Of a stretch of 64,000 nt of DNA, positions 27,753 to 36,205 are shown piece after piece. A program made the position numbers and the translations under genes. The notes below the pieces were generated by a model. It searched no databases. It saw only the letters and a program-made list of their open reading frames with translations, and was not told the origin of the DNA. This DNA is from UBA9926 sp913064795 (lineage in GTDB: Bacteria > Pseudomonadota > Gammaproteobacteria > Pseudomonadales > Azotimanducaceae), in contig JBJKZD010000009.1 of assembly GCA_045560765.1 (NCBI GenBank), forward strand, positions 1 to 64,000. Direction: 5' to 3'. How positions within the stretch are numbered: position 1 is the first letter of the stretch; the number at the start of each line of letters is the position of its first letter.

Positions 27753-28925
27753 CTACTGACCTGTAATTTGCTTGCCCTGTGCATAGATCCAACTTGGATT
27801 TTCGAGAACTTCCAGGTTGTCCAGAGGCGATTGGTCAAAGATCAAAAAATCCGCCGACAACCCATCCGCCAAACGTCCGGTCACGGCCTCGAGTCCCAGA
27901 GCTCGCGCACAGTCGCTGGTAGCGCTCTTCAACGTCTCTAAATTGGAGAGCGCGGCTACTGCTTTGAAGACCCCGAGGGCTTTTGGCAAATCTTCGTGGA
28001 AGACGTTCGGAATTCCCGCATCTGTCGACGCAATCAGCCGACAGCCCGCCGCTTTCATCGATTGATACCGCGCATTGATCGCAGCCACATACCGTTCGTT
28101 ACCCAGATGTCTCCCCCAACCGGCATTCACCGTTGGAGACACCCATATGCCTTTCTGCCCAATCGTTCTCGCAAGTTCAGGCTCATAGTGCTTGCCCCAG
28201 CCATCGGGACCGACCCAAGAACAATGCTCTATTGTGGTGACACCCGCATGGGCTGCATTTCGAATGCCATCCACGCCATGACAATGCGCTGCAACGGGGA
28301 AACCTTGCGCGTTTGCAGCCTGAACAATCGCTTGAATGACCGATTCATCAAACTGCGCATCGACTGGACGACTCCCTGGGGTGATGTTACCCCCGGTGGC
28401 CATCACTTTAATTAGATCGACCCCTTTCTCGACCTGACGATCCAGCACTGACAGGGCGGAGATTTCATCCTTAGCTTCACCACCCCAAAAGTGACAGTGC
28501 CCCTGAACGGAGGTAATCGGCTGCCCTGCACACATCAGCCTTGGACCTTGAATTTCACCTGACCTAATCGCATCCCGAATTTTCAACTCGAGCCACTGGC
28601 CACCCCCTAGATCCCGCGCGGAAGTAATGCCCGCGCAGACCATTTTATAGGCGCGCTCGGCCATGGCTTTAAGCTGCTCCGATTCTGGCACCTTACCGTG
28701 AGCAAAAGGATCAGATTCCCTAGGGTCTAGACATAAATGGATGTGAGCATCGATGAGACCGGGTATCGCATAAGCGCCCGCAAGGTCCAGGGTCGTCTCA
28801 TTTACCAAGACCTCGTCGGAGGTTGTCAGAACAAGCGACCCATCCTCATTAATTCTTAGGGCATCGAATTCGGTAGAATAATCACTCTCTACCCCATCCC
28901 AGAGTTTCAGATTGCGCAGAAGCAT
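27753..28925 (-). CDS. Amidohydrolase family protein
   Basis: A 390-residue metal-dependent hydrolase of the imidazolonepropionase/Xaa-Pro dipeptidase-like amidohydrolase group. Metal ligands are seen in LIDAHIHL (His61, His63), the Lys of DLIKVMATGG, AAHCHG, IEHCSW and the Asp of ASTDAGI. The short beta-sandwich is formed by N- and C-terminal ends. Members hydrolyse cyclic amides, dipeptides or carbamates; the substrate here cannot be told from sequence. It lies 52 bp upstream of the Tat peptidase on the same strand, with a separate promoter likely. Confidence 0.85.
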   Translation of the reverse strand: MLLRNLKLWDGVESDYSTEFDALRINEDGSLVLTTSDEVLVNETTLDLAGAYAIPGLIDAHIHLCLDPRESDPFAHGKVPESEQLKAMAERAYKMVCAGITSARDLGGGQWLELKIRDAIRSGEIQGPRLMCAGQPITSVQGHCHFWGGEAKDEISALSVLDRQVEKGVDLIKVMATGGNITPGSRPVDAQFDESVIQAIVQAANAQGFPVAAHCHGVDGIRNAAHAGVTTIEHCSWVGPDGWGKHYEPELARTIGQKGIWVSPTVNAGWGRHLGNERYVAAINARYQSMKAAGCRLIASTDAGIPNVFHEDLPKALGVFKAVAALSNLETLKSATSDCARALGLEAVTGRLADGLSADFLIFDQSPLDNLEVLENPSWIYAQGKQITGQ

Positions 28926-29009
28926 AAGCGATGACCATGTAAAGGCTGTTGCTCGGATAATAGCAGACTCTGAACAGCGCCATTCAATTCACAGCTCTGG
29001 ATCGGATGC

Positions 29010-29801
29010 CTAGGGGGAGGCATGAGCAGCGGGGGAATTCAGTCGCAACACCTCAATCAAGCCAGTCAAGATGAGATCACTGACGACGTGATCAAAAATA
29101 TTTTCACGATCAAACAAATGGACAAAGCCACCTGTCCCCACCACCAAGGGTGGATCATTAGAAAATTCTTGTTCGGTGACTCGAGCAACCAGCTCCTTGA
29201 TCATCCCCACATTCGACCAGAACAGACCACTCTGAATACTCTCGATTGTGGTCGTTCCAAAGGCTTTCCGGACGGGCTTGATCTCAACGGAAGGTAACTG
29301 CGCGGTGCGCATCTCTAGGGCCTCCATCGATAAACGAATGCCCGGTATAATGTTGCCGCCCAAAAACGTTCGGTCTGACCGAATCGCACAGACTGTCGTC
29401 GCCGTCCCAAAGTCCGCCACGATTAAATTTCGACCAGGGAACAATTTAATCGCACCGACGGCATCCGCGATGCGATCTGCGCCAACCTCTTTGGGGTCTC
29501 GATACGCGACCTTTAAGCCTGTCTTAATCCCAGGCCGCAAGATCAAGGGTTCGATATCAAAGTACTTTTGCGCGCAAGCCCTCAAGGAATAGAGCAGATC
29601 CGGCACCACACAACAAATAACAATCGACTGTATCGCTGAAGGCTCTATATTGTTCTCTCTAAGAACCGCCCGAAAAAAAACACCCAGTTCGTCAGAGCTG
29701 CTGTTGAGCTGAGAGGTTCTTCGGAATTGTGTTTTAAGGCGTTCTTGATCGAAAACGCCGCCATAAACTTGGGTGTTACCCACATCAAGACATAGGATCA
29801 T
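29010..29801 (-). CDS. coaX: Type III pantothenate kinase
   Basis: CoaX phosphorylates pantothenate, the first step from vitamin B5 to CoA. It belongs to the ASKHA fold, with ILCLDVGNTQ at the N-terminus and the phosphate-2 region VADFGTATTVCA. The 263-residue length is typical. It overlaps panC by 4 bp, making a panB-panC-coaX operon that runs from ketoisovalerate to phosphopantothenate, with beta-alanine supplied from elsewhere (no panD in the window). Confidence 0.94.
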   Translation of the reverse strand: MILCLDVGNTQVYGGVFDQERLKTQFRRTSQLNSSSDELGVFFRAVLRENNIEPSAIQSIVICCVVPDLLYSLRACAQKYFDIEPLILRPGIKTGLKVAYRDPKEVGADRIADAVGAIKLFPGRNLIVADFGTATTVCAIRSDRTFLGGNIIPGIRLSMEALEMRTAQLPSVEIKPVRKAFGTTTIESIQSGLFWSNVGMIKELVARVTEQEFSNDPPLVVGTGGFVHLFDRENIFDHVVSDLILTGLIEVLRLNSPAAHASP

Positions 29802-30568
29802 CGCTTTAGTCTCACATTATCAATCAGTCGAACTTGCCGCTTTCCTTCGCCCAGAAAAACCGCGCCGAATCGACGGTTTTTCAGCGTTTGGATGTAGTCT
29901 ACGGTAAATCCTGCCTGTTCAAGTTTGTCCGTCACAACACGATCAGAGTCATTGCTTTGTAGACACTGAAAAAGATGCGGTGCCAGGGCTCGTTCCGCTG
30001 GCCCCAATAGAGCGTTGCGTGAACTCAGCGCTAAACCGTCTGACAGACGAACGGTGGGGACACCAATAATATCGATCCGCATGAAAAAAGCAGCCACCAT
30101 GCCCCGTATCAGCTCAAGCTGTTGAAAGTCCTTTTCTCCGAAATAGGCACGATCGGGGGCTAAAATATTCAACAACTTCATCACAACCGTCAGCACCCCA
30201 CTGAAATGTCCTGGACGGGCGCTCCCGCAACGATCAAGGCTTTCAAGGGATTCATTCACCAGGTAGGTGTCCTCGGGCGAGTAGATCGAATCCGCTGAAG
30301 GCATGAAAACTGCGGTTACGCCGGCCTCGTTCAACAAATCAATGTCTTCGACATCACGTCTGGGGTACGCCGCCAAATCTGCTGGATCGTTGAACTGCTT
30401 CGGATTAACAAACAGAGTGACAAAAACATGTTCGTTTTCCGCCAACGCGCGTCGGACTAATGCAAGATGACCATCGTGAAGAGCACCCATCGTTGGCACG
30501 CATCCCACCTGGCCCTCCAGACCCGCGCGGTGCTCACGAACTGAGTCAACGGTCGTAAACGTGTTCAT
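29798..30568 (-). CDS. panC: Pantothenate synthetase
   Basis: PanC condenses pantoate and beta-alanine with ATP. Nucleotidyltransferase signatures are TMGALHDGHLALVRRA (HxGH at residues 31-34), YFGEKDFQQL and the KMSKS-like region around LSSRNALL. At 256 residues it is slightly short of E. coli PanC (283), mainly in the C-terminal domain. It is coupled by 4-bp overlaps to panB upstream and coaX downstream. Confidence 0.95.
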   Translation of the reverse strand: MNTFTTVDSVREHRAGLEGQVGCVPTMGALHDGHLALVRRALAENEHVFVTLFVNPKQFNDPADLAAYPRRDVEDIDLLNEAGVTAVFMPSADSIYSPEDTYLVNESLESLDRCGSARPGHFSGVLTVVMKLLNILAPDRAYFGEKDFQQLELIRGMVAAFFMRIDIIGVPTVRLSDGLALSSRNALLGPAERALAPHLFQCLQSNDSDRVVTDKLEQAGFTVDYIQTLKNRRFGAVFLGEGKRQVRLIDNVRLKR

Positions 30569-31356
30569 GCATAACTCTCACACCGTGCTGGGAAGGCGCC
30601 GCTCTGAACATCGTCATGATAACGGTCCAAAGCTTGCCCGATACTCGATGACAAATCCGCGTATTTCCTCAAAAATTTCGGCTTGAATCCTGGATTCGCG
30701 CCTAACAAGTCCTGCAAGACCAACACCTGTCCATCTACATCAACTCCAGCGCCGATGCCAATCACTGGAATCCGCAGCACCTTCGCGATTTCTGCAGCAA
30801 CCTTGGCAGGAACACACTCAAGCACCAGGGCAGCTGCACCGGCTGCTTCCACTTTTTCTGCATCGGAAACCAAGCATCTAGCAGCGGCTTCATCCTTGGC
30901 CTGGACCCGATGTCCACCCAACTGCAGCACAGATTGCGGCGTCAGGCCGAGATGTCCCACGACGGGAATGCCCGCCTCGACCAGATGCTCAATCAGCAGC
31001 GCCTGGTGACCGGCGCCCTCAATTTTTACCGCATGAGCACCCGCTTGGATCAATGCGGTCGCTGCTGTAACTCCAGAACTTAAATCGCCGCTGGCTGTCA
31101 TAAAGGGCATGTCAGCCACCACCAGTTTTGACCCCGCACCCCGAGCAACCGCTGAGACATGAGGCAGCATCAGGTCGAGTGTGGCATGAACAGTTGACGC
31201 GTAACCATGCATGACTACAGCGAGGGAATCCCCAACCAATAGGCAATCCATCGATGAGGCGGCAACAAGCTGCGCGGACCAGTAGTCGTAACAGGTCACC
31301 ATTGAAATTTTTTGCTGGTTATTCTTGAGCCGCTGGAGCTGGGTAACCGATTGCAT
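30565..31356 (-). CDS. panB: 3-methyl-2-oxobutanoate hydroxymethyltransferase
   Basis: PanB adds a hydroxymethyl group from methylene-tetrahydrofolate to alpha-ketoisovalerate, giving ketopantoate. Family blocks include MVTCYDYWSAQL, LLVGDSLAVVMHG, VVADMPFMTA and VIGIGAGVDVDGQVLVLQDLLG. The frame is open 21 codons further upstream, but ATG 31356 has a strong GGGAGG site 6 bp upstream and gives 263 residues, the usual length. First gene of panB-panC-coaX. Confidence 0.95.
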   Translation of the reverse strand: MQSVTQLQRLKNNQQKISMVTCYDYWSAQLVAASSMDCLLVGDSLAVVMHGYASTVHATLDLMLPHVSAVARGAGSKLVVADMPFMTASGDLSSGVTAATALIQAGAHAVKIEGAGHQALLIEHLVEAGIPVVGHLGLTPQSVLQLGGHRVQAKDEAAARCLVSDAEKVEAAGAAALVLECVPAKVAAEIAKVLRIPVIGIGAGVDVDGQVLVLQDLLGANPGFKPKFLRKYADLSSSIGQALDRYHDDVQSGAFPARCESYA

Positions 31357-31648
31357 GGCTGTCCTCCCTTTAGAGTAGAACGCTTCAATCGACGGCATCT
31401 GGGGGGTGACATGCGTCACCGACTCAAGGTACCTGTCTGATTGAGATCAAGTCCTGTGTGTTATCTGCGCTGAATCATGTTTCAGCATCCATTTCTTTCT
31501 CGCCGAGGACGCTTTGCGTCAAGAAACGGCGATCCATTATTGAATACCCATCGCTTAGGATTGAGTTTCAACGAGGAGACTATTATTTATTGAACGAAGC
31601 GTCAAACGCATCGCCAATGATTTCGAATTTCTGTAGACTCTTCCCCTC

Positions 31649-31725
31649 GGGCCTATAGCTCAGTTGGTTAGAGCAGTGGACTCATAATCCATTGGTCGAA
31701 GGTTCGAGTCCTTCTGGGCCCACCA
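31649..31725 (+). tRNA. tRNA with CAT anticodon, probably tRNA-Ile2 (k2C)
   Basis: A complete 77-nt cloverleaf with encoded CCA. Acceptor arms are GGGCCTA/TGGGCCC, D arm GCTC...GAGC, anticodon stem GTGGA/TCCAT with loop CTCATAA (anticodon CAT), and T arm GAAGG TTCGAGT CCTTC. CAT tRNAs can be initiator Met, elongator Met or Ile2. The C4-G69 and C5-G68 pairs are the acceptor-stem determinants known for the lysidine synthetase TilS, so Ile2 is favoured. A weak -10-like TAGACT lies at 31634-31639. No T-rich terminator follows. Confidence 0.93.
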
Positions 31726-32481
31726 CTGTTTAGACAGAGCATTGAGAGAAAGCTCCTCAGAGAAAGCTCCCCAGAGAAAGCGCTTCAGATAGAGCTGTAG
31801 AGATAAAGCGCTTCAGAACAAGCTTTTGGAGACCACAAAGATCCCAAAAAGTAGAACCACCGATTTCTAGTTTATCCATGAAAAAACCGAGAGCGACTAG
31901 AAAACACGACCTCCGAGTCGCCTTTCCTCACTATCTTGCAATAATCGGGCGTACGGGACGCAGTGTTAGAGCCCACTATCAGACTGTCTAAGGATTAATA
32001 GGGTTCAACTCGAAGGCTATCAAGAAAATTATTTCAAAAGAGTTAACGTCAAAAAACTTTTTTGAAAACGTGACCTTCAGCGCGAATCTTGACCTGGCAC
32101 ACGCTCGCGTGTGCGGCGATCACGCTAAAGTCATCAAAAACCCAATCAAAAAGTCAGAGTTCTAGACAAGGCCGTCGATGAATTAACAAAGGGGCAAGCC
32201 CTGGATTCAATACTCAGAAAGTAATTTCGCACTGACTAATTTGAGAAGACCGTCACAAAAAACCATCATTGATCAACGTTGGGGCACTCCAGCTTTAGAC
32301 TGGAGTCATCGGAAGACACCAATGTCAAACCTTACCGATGAGGGCTTCTAAAAGGACAAAATTGTGTCACCCCATGCAATCCCGACTTGAGGTAATCTAG
32401 GGAAAAAGACCACCCTACAATCTCAACCCTTCAACGCAATTTTGACCAGGGAATGATCCCAACGACGAACTGGAGTCGCTA
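31726..32481. other. 756-bp gap with repeats and coding-like fragments
   Basis: No intact gene is seen between the tRNA and the dienelactone hydrolase. It opens with a 14-bp tandem repeat (31745). A 37-codon frame from ATG 31878 ends at 31991. The same frame continues open for about 57 codons to about 32165, and another frame encodes a 30-codon peptide ending DELTKGQALDSILRK at 32224. These could be remnants of a decayed gene. A 7-bp hairpin (ACTCCAG/CTGGAGT) lies at 32286-32306 with no T tract. The AT-rich middle differs from the flanks. Confidence 0.4.
31745..31814. repeat. 14-bp degenerate tandem repeat after tRNA
   Basis: Units AGAGAAAGCTCCTC (31745-31758), AGAGAAAGCTCCCC (31759-31772) and AGAGAAAGCGCTTC (31773-31786) are contiguous. 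They are followed by more diverged copies ending with a second AAAGCGCTTC at 31814. The array starts 20 bp after the tRNA CCA end. Confidence 0.8.
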
Positions 32482-33222
32482 ATGATTGAACATCATCTTC
32501 AAATACCCACCCAAGCAGGACAGATGAATGCCTTCGTGACCCACCCCGATGAGGGTGGACCGTTCCCTGTGGTCTTTTTTTATATGGATGCGCCAGGAAA
32601 GCGAGAAGAACTTCATGACATGGCCAGAAGAATCGCGACTACAGGTTATGTGGTGGTGCTGCCCAATCTCTACTACCGCAAAACTCAGGAATTCGTATGG
32701 GATCAGTCAGAGGAGGCCATGAAAGCCATGTTTGAGATGACCAAGCATCTCTCCCTCGAATGCATCATGGAGGACACCAAGGCGATGTTCGACTTCATTG
32801 ACGATTTTCCGCTGGCTGATGCGAGCCGAATTGGCGCTGTGGGGTATTGCATGAGCGGACCGTTTGTTTTCAAAGCCGCTGGGCGCTATCCAGAGCGCAT
32901 TGCTTGCGCGGCCTCAATTTACGGCGCGAACCTTTTGACTCAGCGAGACGATTCACCCCACTTGGACGCGCATAAAATTCGAGGCGAAATCTACTTTGCC
33001 TGCGCTGAAATCGATCATTATGCGCCTAAAGATGTGGTGGACAGCCTCGATGCGCACCTTGCAACCTGCAACATTAACTACCGTCTCGAATGGTATCCGG
33101 GTGCAGAGCATGGCTTTGCCTTTCCTGGCCGGGGTAAGATTTTTCATAAAGCCAGTGCAGAGCGACACTGGCACCGCCTTCACAGTTTGTTTGATCGCAA
33201 TTTGAAAAGATCTGCCGAATAA
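32482..33222 (+). CDS. Dienelactone hydrolase family protein
   Basis: A 246-residue alpha/beta hydrolase of the dienelactone hydrolase family. The nucleophile is Cys123 in VGYCMSGPF, as in true DLH enzymes, and the Asp and His of the triad lie in AEIDHYAPKD and AEHGFAFPG. DLHs open the lactone ring in chloroaromatic degradation, but most family members have unknown substrates. A GGAG site precedes the ATG. It is the first gene of the accessory segment with the MFS transporter and SDR, which may form one catabolic unit, though this is inferred only from proximity. Confidence 0.85.
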   Translation: MIEHHLQIPTQAGQMNAFVTHPDEGGPFPVVFFYMDAPGKREELHDMARRIATTGYVVVLPNLYYRKTQEFVWDQSEEAMKAMFEMTKHLSLECIMEDTKAMFDFIDDFPLADASRIGAVGYCMSGPFVFKAAGRYPERIACAASIYGANLLTQRDDSPHLDAHKIRGEIYFACAEIDHYAPKDVVDSLDAHLATCNINYRLEWYPGAEHGFAFPGRGKIFHKASAERHWHRLHSLFDRNLKRSAE

Positions 33223-33327
33223 TAAATTCACCGAAGCGAAAAATAGGCTAACAATGACTCAGTCGAGTGCCTCGAGTCGTTCTTTGATAGATCGGCGAAG
33301 TCGAAACAACCCTGTAAGGTATAACCT

Positions 33328-34653
33328 GTGAATCAATCATTTAGTAATCGATATCTGATCTACGTCATCTTCATTTTTACCCTGGCCTCCACCTGCTCAA
33401 TCATCGATCGCCAGATACTCAACGTCATGATTGGACCGATTAAAAGGGACCTGGGGGGGATATCTGATACTCAAGTTTCCCTGATCATGGGGTTTGCGTT
33501 TGCACTCTTTTACACCTTAATGACCTATCCCGCAGGACGCATCACCGATCGCTATCATCGGGTCAATTTGATGACTGCAGGTATCGCAGGATGGAGTTTC
33601 ATGACCATGCTATGCGGAGCAGCAAATCAGTATTGGCAGCTGTTTCTGGCTCGAATGGGCGTTGGGGTAGGTGAGGCGACCCTCGGCCCTGCTTCGAATT
33701 CAGCTTTGGCCGATTATTTTCCACCCGAACGATTACCTGTCGCCATCGGCATTGTTGCCTCTGCGCCTTTTATTGGCCAAGGCCTTGCCAACATTGCCGG
33801 AGGGCCCCTGATCGATTACCTCGAGGCCACACCGAACTATGTCGTACCCATTCTAGGAGAAATATTTTCCTGGCAAATGGTCTTGATCATGGTCGGCGCT
33901 CCGGGACTGCTGATTGCCCTGGCCATGTGGTTTTTGATTGAGCCGTCACGTAAAAACAAACAACTGGCAGAGAATGCCTCGGTGCCCTTGAAGGATGTTT
34001 GGTCGTTTGTTTTGACGAGAAAATACTTCTTCTTTTTTGTCTTTATGGGCTATCTCTGTCTGGCCACACAAGGTTGGTCGTTATTCAGCTGGTTGGTTGA
34101 ATATTTTGTGAGAAATCATGCGTGGAGCCGGACAGAAATAGGATTGTCCTACGGCAGCATTGCCTTGGTTGTCGGCATCGCTGGCAGCGTCTCTGGCGGT
34201 TTGTTCGCTGGTAGAATGATCAAGCAAGGCCGCACCGACGCGACGCTCAGGGTTGTTTTGTACAGCACTATTGTTTTGTTTCCTTTGGCTGCTTTCTTGA
34301 CCATTATTCCTAACCCGTATCTCGCACTGGCTCTGCTGGTACCTGTCACATTTTGTATGGCGATGCCCCCTGGCCTCATTATTGCCACCCTGCAAACGGT
34401 TGCACCCAATGAACTTCGCGGTCAGATGGTGGCGTTCTACCTCATTGCCGTGAACTTTTTGTCCTATAGCTTTGCACCCTCTTTACCCGCGGTGATCAGC
34501 GACTTTGTGTTCCAAAGTGAGCTGGCACTGGGCAAGGCGATCTCTCTTCTTGCCGTGGTCAATTACGGCATTGCTATCCTTTGTCTGGGGCTCAGTTTGA
34601 AATATTTCAGAGAAGCCGTAATCCGCGCCAACGCTTGGCGATCAGGTCCATAA
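33328..34653 (+). CDS. MFS transporter
   Basis: A 441-residue major facilitator protein with about twelve membrane helices. The loop 2-3 signature is recognisable as AGRITDRYHRVNLMTAG, and helix 4 has ARMGVGVGEATLGPAS. This pattern is typical of the spinster-like/organic-acid MFS group common near catabolic genes in marine bacteria. Substrate is unknown. It starts with GTG, AAGG being 7 bp upstream. It lies 105 bp after the dienelactone hydrolase on the same strand and is followed by a hairpin terminator candidate. Confidence 0.88.
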   Translation: MNQSFSNRYLIYVIFIFTLASTCSIIDRQILNVMIGPIKRDLGGISDTQVSLIMGFAFALFYTLMTYPAGRITDRYHRVNLMTAGIAGWSFMTMLCGAANQYWQLFLARMGVGVGEATLGPASNSALADYFPPERLPVAIGIVASAPFIGQGLANIAGGPLIDYLEATPNYVVPILGEIFSWQMVLIMVGAPGLLIALAMWFLIEPSRKNKQLAENASVPLKDVWSFVLTRKYFFFFVFMGYLCLATQGWSLFSWLVEYFVRNHAWSRTEIGLSYGSIALVVGIAGSVSGGLFAGRMIKQGRTDATLRVVLYSTIVLFPLAAFLTIIPNPYLALALLVPVTFCMAMPPGLIIATLQTVAPNELRGQMVAFYLIAVNFLSYSFAPSLPAVISDFVFQSELALGKAISLLAVVNYGIAILCLGLSLKYFREAVIRANAWRSGP

Positions 34654-34663
34654 GGGATTGCAG

Positions 34664-34690
34664 AGCCCCTCCAGGCTAAAGAGGGCTTTC
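34664..34690 (+). terminator. Candidate terminator after MFS gene
   Basis: AGCCCCTC (34664-34671) pairs with GAGGGCT (34681-34687) with one bulged C and a 9-nt loop, followed by a short TT and later TTT. The location 10 bp past the stop supports termination; the weak T tract lowers confidence. Confidence 0.42.
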
Positions 34691-34989
34691 AGATTTCAAC
34701 ATCTTCTGCACTATGACCGGACTTTAAATTGTGCGACTGGGCCCTCGCTCCGTTTTATTGATGCTATGCGAACGTATTTTGAAGAAAAAATCTTAATGCC
34801 TTCGAGCTCCGTCAGCCCCCGTGTTAGCCTCAGCTTATCATTAGCCCCTCACCTCCCCGCCAGCAGGTTTGTCCGAGCGGTCATGATCAACACAGCGTGA
34901 ACGGAAGCCTCTCGCTCCGATTTCACGTGACCACAGAATGTTCAAGCTCTCGGTAATTTAGATGATTATTGATCGAGCGCGAGGGATCC

Positions 34990-35133
34990 ATGATGTATTA
35001 TCGTTACCTAATAGAAGGCTCAGTCATGGACAGCTGCCACATTAGTGCGGTAGCCCACAAGCGATTGGATAGAATCATCAAAACGGCCGGCGACCGAGGG
35101 AGCCCACTAGAGACTCTAGCGCTTAAGCATTAA
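34990..35133 (+). CDS. Small hypothetical protein, possibly YdcH/DUF465-like
   Basis: A 47-codon frame (MMYYRYLIEGSVMDSCHISA...) has a good GAGGG site 5 bp before the ATG. Its second half, HISAVAHKRLDRIIK and PLETLALKH, resembles the helical hairpin of YdcH/DUF465 proteins. In that family an LKxxKLxIKDEI segment would follow, and a -1 frame after the stop reads LKQVAPIEIQ. So it may be a truncated or frameshifted copy. Family assignment is by eye and tentative. Confidence 0.3.
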   Translation: MMYYRYLIEGSVMDSCHISAVAHKRLDRIIKTAGDRGSPLETLALKH

Positions 35134-35211
35134 AACAGGTTGCACCGATCGAAATTCAACAGCACGTGTTCCATGACAATCATTTAAAGACAACGACCAA
35201 AGGAAGATCGC

Positions 35212-35988
35212 ATGAAATTAGAAGGGAAAGTGGCTGCCGTTACAGGTGGTTCTGCAGGCATTGGCAGAGGCATCGTCGAAGCCTATTTAGCCGAAGGCGC
35301 ACGGGTTGCCATCATGGCCAGAAACCCAACCAAAGCCGAAAAAATGCTAGAAGAAATTGGCGCTGGTGAGAACCTTTCCTTCATTCAAGGTGATGCGATG
35401 GACCAAGCATCAGTTGAGCACTTCGTTGACGAGACCATCAACCAATTCGGCCGGATCGATATTTTGGTAAATAATGCAGGCGGAGCCAGCGATCTACAGC
35501 CTACTGTCGACCTAAGCGATGAAGCCTTCGATCTGTGCATGAAGTGGAATGTCTATTCAACCTTTTGGGGTACACGCCGAGCCCTTAAAACGATGATTCC
35601 TCAAAAATGGGGCCGTGTTATCAACATTTCCTCCATGGAGGGCAAACACGGCAAACCGGTGTTGACAGCCTATACCGCTGCCAAGCACGCGGTAAACGGC
35701 ATGACAAAATCAATCGCGCGGGAGGTGGGCACCGAGGGTATTACCATCAACGCCATCTGTCCTGGACTCATCATTACCGATATTGTTAGAGACAGTGGAC
35801 CTGAAACCGCTAAGGCCATGGGTATGTCCTTTGACGAAATGGTCACCCTCTTTTCTCAGGAGTCTGCCATTAAAAGGCCTAACACTGTTGAGGAAGTCGC
35901 TGCGATGGCGGTGTTACTGGCCAGTGAGGCAGGCGCTGGGATTACTGGCGCTGCGCTCAGTATTGATGGCGGCACGTCCCAATACTGA
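35212..35988 (+). CDS. SDR family oxidoreductase (FabG-like)
   Basis: A 258-residue classical short-chain dehydrogenase. The nucleotide site TGGSAGIGRG is at about residues 11-20, NNAGG follows strand 4, the catalytic Ser is in NISSMEGKH and the Tyr/Lys pair in YTAAKHAV. The C-terminus ITGAALSIDGGTSQY is typical of 3-oxoacyl-ACP reductase-like enzymes. Arg residues after strand 2 (MARNPTK) suggest NADP preference. Substrate unknown; true FabG is normally in the fab cluster, so this is probably a paralogue with a catabolic or secondary role. Confidence 0.88.
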   Translation: MKLEGKVAAVTGGSAGIGRGIVEAYLAEGARVAIMARNPTKAEKMLEEIGAGENLSFIQGDAMDQASVEHFVDETINQFGRIDILVNNAGGASDLQPTVDLSDEAFDLCMKWNVYSTFWGTRRALKTMIPQKWGRVINISSMEGKHGKPVLTAYTAAKHAVNGMTKSIAREVGTEGITINAICPGLIITDIVRDSGPETAKAMGMSFDEMVTLFSQESAIKRPNTVEEVAAMAVLLASEAGAGITGAALSIDGGTSQY

Positions 35989-36004
35989 ACAAAAGCAGCC
36001 GTTT

Positions 36005-36029
36005 CCCGCTCCAGCTGAGAAGGAGCGGG
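36005..36029 (+). terminator. Hairpin between convergent SDR and rpoD genes
   Basis: CCCGCTCC (36005-36012) and GGAGCGGG (36022-36029) form a perfect 8-bp stem with a 9-nt loop, 17 bp after the SDR stop. No T tract follows on the plus strand. A second smaller hairpin (CCTGCC/GGCAGG) lies at 36085-36100. Their position between convergent genes suggests a transcription end. Confidence 0.45.
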
Positions 36030-36157
36030 ACTACGGCAAACCGCTCAATTATTTGGCCCAGTAGGATACAGCCAACTAACGCCTCCTGCCTCCGGGCAGG
36101 GCGGCCTTTGGCGCTAAAAGCCGAGGGTCAAACGAGCTCCCTTTGAGCGCTTTAGGG

Positions 36158-36205
36158 CTATTAGTCTAGAAAGCTATTGGTCTAGAAAACTATTGGTCTA
36201 AAAAG
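36158..36205. repeat. Triplicated 16-bp unit at the rpoD 3' end
   Basis: Three contiguous 16-bp units: CTATTAGTCTAGAAAG (36158-36173), CTATTGGTCTAGAAAA (36174-36189) and CTATTGGTCTAAAAAG (36190-36205). The third encodes, on the minus strand, the last codons of rpoD (F-L-D-Q-stop). The other two lie just beyond the stop, so the 3' end of the gene has been tandemly duplicated twice. Confidence 0.9.

Larger units (their letters stand above)
34654..35211. other. 558-bp gap between MFS and SDR genes
   Basis: Besides the terminator candidate at its start and a short possible gene at 34990-35133, nothing is recognised here. The region is more loosely packed than the rest of the window. It presumably holds the promoter of the SDR gene, whose AAGGAAG ribosome-binding site lies just before 35212. 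Confidence 0.5.

Noticed and set aside
31458..31658. 66-codon plus-strand frame upstream of the tRNA
   Set aside because: It runs into the tRNA gene, lacks a ribosome-binding site and has no recognisable family; the region is more likely the tRNA promoter region.
34658..34900. 80-codon plus-strand frame after the MFS gene
   Set aside because: It begins inside a likely terminator hairpin, has no ribosome-binding site, and its low-complexity Ser/Leu/Pro sequence resembles no family.
31700..36200. Integrated element with attachment-site duplication of the tRNA 3' end
   Set aside because: No second copy of the tRNA 3' end and no integrase or transposase gene were found in the segment.
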